A stretch of DNA of 64,000 nucleotides from Chrysomallon squamiferum (Eukaryota > Mollusca > Gastropoda > Neomphalida > Peltospiridae), in the NCBI GenBank assembly GCA_012295275.1, contig CM022671.1:23485322-23549321 (forward strand), in the 5' to 3' direction. Positions 59,401 through 64,000 of the stretch are shown piece by piece (positions within the stretch are counted from its first letter, which is position 1; each line of letters starts with the position of its first letter). The position numbers were made by a program, and so were the translations under genes. Below the pieces are notes generated by a model that worked only from the letters and a program-made list of their open reading frames with translations, was not told the origin of the DNA and did not search any database.

Positions 59401-62328
59401 TTTATATACTGGTTTAGTATTGTATGTTAATAATTCTGTAGATTTGAACTCTGTATCTAGAATCCTCACAGTGTTTTTTTTTTTATTGCAGGTTGCAAAC
59501 ATGGCCTGTAGCTACGATGCCAAATACATTTTTACAGCTGGTGGAGCTGATGCCAGTGTTCACATGTGGGAAATTAACACAAAGTATGCTAATAGATGTT
59601 TTTATTGTAGCATATTTGTATTTGTTTAATAAGTGCCGAAAGTAAATACATAACAGGGCATATAGATTTTTTTGTAAATTAATAATAATGTTATGGCTTT
59701 ATTGAATTATTTAATATCATCAATTAAAATTGTAAAAATCTAAACCATCTTAATCATCAGTGCAGTAGATTCACACCTCTAGTCAAATTTCAATTTTTTT
59801 TTTGTATGTAATATCTTTAAAACTTTGTCTTTCAGTGCGTTAGAAGCCCAGTCCAAACTGGGAGGAGAAGACCTGATTCCATTTTATGGCTTGCTGGATG
59901 GTGGTCGTAATGGAGAGCTGTTTGCTGAGCTTGAAGATTACTTTTACTATGCTCAACTTAGAACGTAAGTTATTTTCAGATTCATATTACAGCTAAAATG
60001 TTTTAATGAATTAATTTAAAATTCATTTCTTTAAAAAATAGGTATAATATTGTGTTTCTTTTATATTAGTAACAAAACAGATCTCAACACTTTAATGTTA
60101 ACTACTGTTACTACTGGTGTGTTTTATCTGTGTTTTCTTTATAATATTGGTCATATATAAAAGGGATTTTATTGATATTACTAATGTGGGCTAATTTTGT
60201 CAGTTAACAACAAAGAATTTTGTTGCATACACCTTCCCATTGACAGGAAAGCATATTCCCAGGCCTTTAGTAAACTAGTTTGTGATGCAAATCTACCCTC
60301 TTACACTGAACATTCAATTATTAACATGATACTGTTCACTTATCACTTGATTTTAAAGATTTTCATTCTCATTTGTCTTTCTCAGGCAGGGAATAAACAC
60401 AAAGTCAACACGTCAAGTAACAACAAAGATTCAGCTATCAGAAGTTCCTTTTGTAATGAGAGCCATGGGATTTTACCCTTCAGAGCAAGAGGTATTTGTT
60501 GCATGTTTTGTTCAAGAGAATAATTTCATAATTTTTCTTGTGTGATTTTACTGCATATTCCTAAAAAAAAAAAAATTCTGTACAATGGGACCCTACAGTT
60601 GAATCCAATATTAAGTCACAATACTAACTTTGAAATGGTTACATGTATCCTTATTTAATGACACCAACAAAAAATATGAATTTATAAGATTTCTTTTTTT
60701 ATTTTAAAACATTTCTGAATGAGTCAATTCTGCAATTACAAATATTGAACTTGGCACATTTTTGCAACCCTACAAGCAATGGAAAAGGGGAATGGAATGA
60801 AAATTAAGCTTAAGACACAAAGAGTGTGAATATCTAAATGTTAAACCCTCAAAATAATATTCGATTCCTGATCCATCATGCAGGGTTACATACACAGGAA
60901 TAAGGAAGTAACAAAGTCTTATGTATAATTCTAATATAAAAATATTTTATTATATTCACATGGTAATAAAGCATTTTTTTTCTCTCATAGATTGAGGATA
61001 TGCTGAATGAGGTGAAGTTTAGTGAATATGTAGAAACAGGACAATATGTGGAAAGCATCGACCTTGGTGATTTCATAAAGTGTGAGTCTGTTTTATTAGT
61101 GTGCATACGTCAGTTACTAACTCATTTACTGAAAGTACTATGATATGCACTGTGTTGCACTTCTGTGGAATGGTCAGTCTATGTGGCCGAGGTGATACAG
61201 GTCAAAGGATCAGTGGCCCAGAAACTCATTTTTATTTCTGTCAGTTTTGTTTTAAAAAATTCTTATTTCATTGCTTAACATATATACTATATCTATATGT
61301 AACTTAAACATTACCTAGTAAGATATAGACTCAAATTAAACAGTGCATGATCTTTCTGTTGCTTTAATTACATAAATCTTATAATGTTTTTATTATAGTC
61401 CCTTATATTTTTTTCTTATGTATGTTAAATTTTTGGGGTTTATTATATTTCTGATTCAGTGTATGTGAATCATCGACCTGCATTTGGACTTCCACCAGAC
61501 AAAATAAAGTGGGCCTTTGAAACATTGGGAATCCCTGATGAAGAAGATGGCATAGCATCAATTGACAGAGGAGAGCTGTTGGACATTCTACAAAGCAAAG
61601 GTTTGTTATTGTTTTTCCTTGGTTTCTTGGTTTAATTTCTTTTTCTTTTTGTTGTCATTCTCATTAATTAAATTCTCAAAATCGATTTTTACACATTATT
61701 TTAAAAAATAATAATAATAAAACAGTATTTAATTATTTGTGTATTTGTATAAGGTTTTTTGAGAAAATGTATGAATGTTTTTCTGTTTTAGACTACCATG
61801 TCAGGATGCTCAGTAAAGCATTAAGGAGATGGTAGATTAAAATATTGTTCATTTCAAACTTAGACTGTTAAACCAAACAAGGAATAGGTACAAAAACAAA
61901 CAAATAAATAAATAAATAAATGACACATCCAGAATGAAAAACCAGAAACCTGTTTCAGTTCTGTGAACAGAAAATGGTGTTGAAAAGTAAAGAAAATGAA
62001 TCACTCTAGCCAGAAAAGAATTTAAAAATACAACTGTAAATTTTGTTTTAATTAATTTTTATGTTTTGAAGGTGAACACATGACAGAATATGAGCTTGCT
62101 GAGTACCTGACAACTTTGCTGGGTTTCAATCCTGAAGGTGGTAGCAGTGAGCTGCAGGAATTTGATGTGGAGAGGGCTGGGGAAGCAATAGATGAAGGTC
62201 TGCCATATTCCATCTCAGCAGACAATTTCGCTAATGAAATCTTAGGATTTTCAATGTATGGTCTGGCTACTTCCAGTGAAGAAGTTCAGATAAAAGCAGA
62301 AAATCAAAATGCGGATGTCACAAATTGA
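48153..62328 (+). CDS. CFAP251: Cilia- and flagella-associated protein 251 (WD-repeat protein 66), 24 exons, 1241 aa
   Basis: Axonemal WD-repeat protein of the calmodulin- and spoke-associated complex, at the base of radial spoke 3 in motile cilia and sperm flagella. Exons: 48153-49136, 49560-49706, 49994-50097, 50524-50632, 50934-51092, 51657-51825, 52792-52885, 53577-53645, 54192-54260, 54808-54937, 55161-55216, 55602-55661, 55987-56066, 56545-56684, 57306-57476, 57965-58111, 58526-58608, 58942-59080, 59492-59583, 59836-59964, 60386-60491, 60991-61081, 61460-61600, 62072-62328. Exon 1 alone encodes 328 residues, very acidic and low complexity, with two copies of an IWGLP-containing repeat. 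About residues 329-1075 are WD repeats, starting with IVWSFGLN. The end holds an EF-hand-like region (about 1118-1175). Family-typical segments include [13 protein letters not shown]. The ATG has a good context (A at -3, G at +4). Vertebrate orthologues are about 1150 residues. Confidence 0.95.
49158..49400. repeat. (TTA)n clusters in CFAP251 intron 1
   Basis: Three TTA runs (about 49170-49226, 49278-49312, 49363-49384), with GCTGGAGCATT and CACTGGAGCATT after the first two. The unit 'TTA run + TGGAGCAT + CTATTTTATCT' is partly duplicated. Confidence 0.8.
52000..52202. mobile_element. Tc1/mariner-type MITE in CFAP251 intron 6
   Basis: The left end AGGATGAGTCAAAAGTAGCA (52000-52019) is matched in inverted form by GTGCTACTTCTGAATCACC (52182-52200). 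Similarity continues inward to about 40 bases per side. A TA dinucleotide precedes the left CAGGATG. At ~203 bp with no open frame it is non-autonomous. Intron 6 is otherwise ordinary. Confidence 0.65.
58800..58925. repeat. (ATTTTT)n in CFAP251 intron 17
   Basis: About 14 ATTTTT hexamers, then degenerate TTTTAATTCTA units, directly upstream of the exon 18 acceptor (58941). Confidence 0.9.
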
Positions 62329-63775
62329 GTGTCTGATGGAAGAAAAACATTCCATACAATATATATAAATTGTTGTTTTATTTATTTATTTTTTTTTATA
62401 ATTTGTTTTGTTTTACATTTTTATAAAGTATTTTAACACAGAATACTGAAACAGTGAAAATCTTAAGATGATTTGTTTTATTTTTAATGTAAAACTGCTA
62501 AAATTTGTGAAATTGGTATCCATGCTCTCTTGAAAATAATACACATTTCATAAATTTAGATTCAGGGACAATGCTTCCATCCTATTTTTTAAACCTGACC
62601 ACTGATCTTCATTTTCATTTTTTAAAGTCAAAGTTACTAGAGTCATGGCACCTCTCATTTTCCTAAATACAGTACTGTCCCCTGCCTTGCCCAGATTAAC
62701 AATCAGTGCTTCTAGGCCTTATACTGTTACTGAAGTTGTGAAGGACCAGTATTACTGTTTTTTATTACAAGTTTATTATAACTGTTGAAATGAACATTTG
62801 TTTTATCTGAATCTTAACATTGCTTGGATCACTATTAGTTTAAATGTCCATTTCTAAAGTTTTTGAAAAAACTTTGAAAAAAAATTAAAATAATTAAAAG
62901 CAATTATATAACTGCAAAATATACTTTGAGTTTTCCATTTAAGTTTTAAATGTAATAAAGAAGGCATTAGAATGGACTTGAATCAGTTTTGTTGAATGAG
63001 AAGGCACATTTTCAAATCGCATCACCATACTTCAATTTTTTTTTTTTTTTTTTAAATAATCTGTGATACTGTTCAGACTTTATTTTAAATATATTTTATT
63101 CATTACCATTTAATGTATTATTAATGCAGTATTAAAAAAAAATATTAAAAAAAAATATGATTTTTTAATTTCTTGAAGAAACATTTCTCCATTTTAGAGT
63201 TATGTACATTATAAGAATATTATTTAATGTTATTAAAAGTAAATAAATAAGTGAATAAAATATTTTTGTTGTGTTCTTTACATAACTGTGTAGAGATATA
63301 TCATTTACTGAGTCTTACTGAAGCTAAATCAAGACAAAATGGCTAAGATATATACATACATATACCTTTTATATTAACCTTTCCATAGATAGAAATTGTG
63401 AGCATTACCTAGATCAGGAAATAGAATTTGTCATCATGGTCTTTTTACTGCAACAGTTTCTTGCCTAAAACAGCATAAATTAATAAACAGCATGTTTTCA
63501 TAAGAGAGATTCTTCCTTTTTGTCTTCTTTTTTTAGAAATCTAATGCAAATAATTTAAAATTGTGAAAATCAAAGGTTTGTTGAGAGGAAAATGTATTGA
63601 TTCAGTATGAAAGTGACTGAATCTGTTATTAAAAACAAACATTTCTGGCATTAGCCATGCGAGGATTCACTTACTTTTGATGTAGGTCATGATGAATTAT
63701 TTAGGAATCAATATGATTTTGAATATCTGGATGGTTTCTGATTACAAACACATTCTTTATATAAAACAAGTTTTA
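62329..63775. other. CFAP251 3' UTR and intergenic spacer
   Basis: Moderately AT-rich with poly(T) at 63038-63053. Apart from the poly(A) signal at 62954, no features are seen. Confidence 0.5.
62954..62959 (+). terminator. Candidate poly(A) signal of CFAP251
   Basis: First AATAAA on the plus strand after the stop codon, giving a 3' UTR of about 650 bases. Confidence 0.4.
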
Positions 63776-63892
63776 TTATACTAGTGACCAACAAAGTTTC
63801 ATTTTATTATCTTTAGTGTCAAACAGTCCTTTGGGTGTTTCAAAAGTAAGTGGAATATCTTTCTTTTTTCTTTTCACTGCTTTTTCCATCAT
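63776..63892 (-). CDS. Possible terminal exon of an unidentified minus-strand gene (partial)
   Basis: A pyrimidine-rich tract and CAG acceptor on the minus strand at about 63910-63893 is followed by an open frame of 38 codons ending in TAA at 63778-63776, with AATAAA overlapping the stop. The encoded tail is Lys-rich at first (KRKKKDIPLTFETPKGLFD) and is not one I recognise. The frame read here begins exactly at the splice site. One other phase also stays open, giving a shorter tail ending STYF before a TGA. The rest of the gene would lie beyond the window. It may also be a chance match. Confidence 0.35.
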   Translation of the reverse strand: MMEKAVKRKKKDIPLTFETPKGLFDTKDNKMKLCWSLV

Positions 63893-64000
63893 CTGAAAAA
63901 TGTAAAAATGTGGCTTGTTATAATGTATGAAGCAGATATTAATAATGAATCAAAACCAAAAATTACTGTCTTATAAATTGAATTTTAATTTTTTTTAAAT

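Noticed and set aside
61160-61235. Possible tRNA-like SINE fragment (GTGGCCGAGGTGATACAGG) in CFAP251 intron 22
   Set aside because: The boxes are too close together and too weak to call; likely chance.

Overview
The window is AT-rich animal (metazoan) nuclear DNA. It holds intron-split genes with GT-AG junctions, dense microsatellites ((GA)n, (GT)n, (TTA)n, homopolymer T) and long spacers. The gene set (secreted hemopexin-type matrix metalloproteinase, TMEM45/DUF716 membrane protein, PIG-L deacetylase, axonemal CFAP251) and the unsuppressed CpG in the coding exons fit an invertebrate. The repeat style resembles large mollusc genomes, cephalopods in particular, but that is an inference and not a proof.

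Layout. Positions 1-28,943 contain no gene I can support: about 29 kb of low-complexity AT-rich DNA interrupted by several compact, higher-complexity, GC-richer islands that look like candidate cis-regulatory or conserved non-coding elements. Positions 28,944-36,913 (minus strand) hold an 11-exon matrix metalloproteinase of 498 residues, with an AP-1 site and a TATA-like box just upstream. Positions 39,269-42,055 (minus) hold a four-exon TMEM45-like gene (300 residues). Positions 43,862-47,581 (minus) hold a seven-exon PIGL orthologue (257 residues). Head-to-head with it, 48,153-62,328 (plus) holds a 24-exon CFAP251 (WDR66) orthologue (1241 residues). The last 1.6 kb is spacer plus a possible terminal exon of another minus-strand gene at 63,776-63,892.

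All four gene models were assembled by hand. Every exon join keeps the reading frame and every intron has GT-AG ends. The genes are functionally unrelated: extracellular matrix turnover (MMP), a multipass membrane protein (TMEM45), GPI-anchor biosynthesis in the ER (PIGL), and the calmodulin- and spoke-associated complex of motile cilia (CFAP251). PIGL and CFAP251 share a 571-bp divergent promoter region that contains an RFX X-box-like motif, which suits a ciliary gene.

Mobile DNA seen: a ~200-bp terminal-inverted-repeat element of Tc1/mariner MITE type in a CFAP251 intron, a 132-bp foldback palindrome next to a tRNA-like SINE head near 3.9 kb, and another SINE-like head near 37.9 kb. No transposase, reverse transcriptase, tRNA, rRNA or CRISPR was found. 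No new multi-gene system was found. The most useful leads are the gene-desert islands, the divergent promoter, the AP-1-carrying repeat shared by the MMP promoter and an MMP intron, and several short undescribed tandem repeats.
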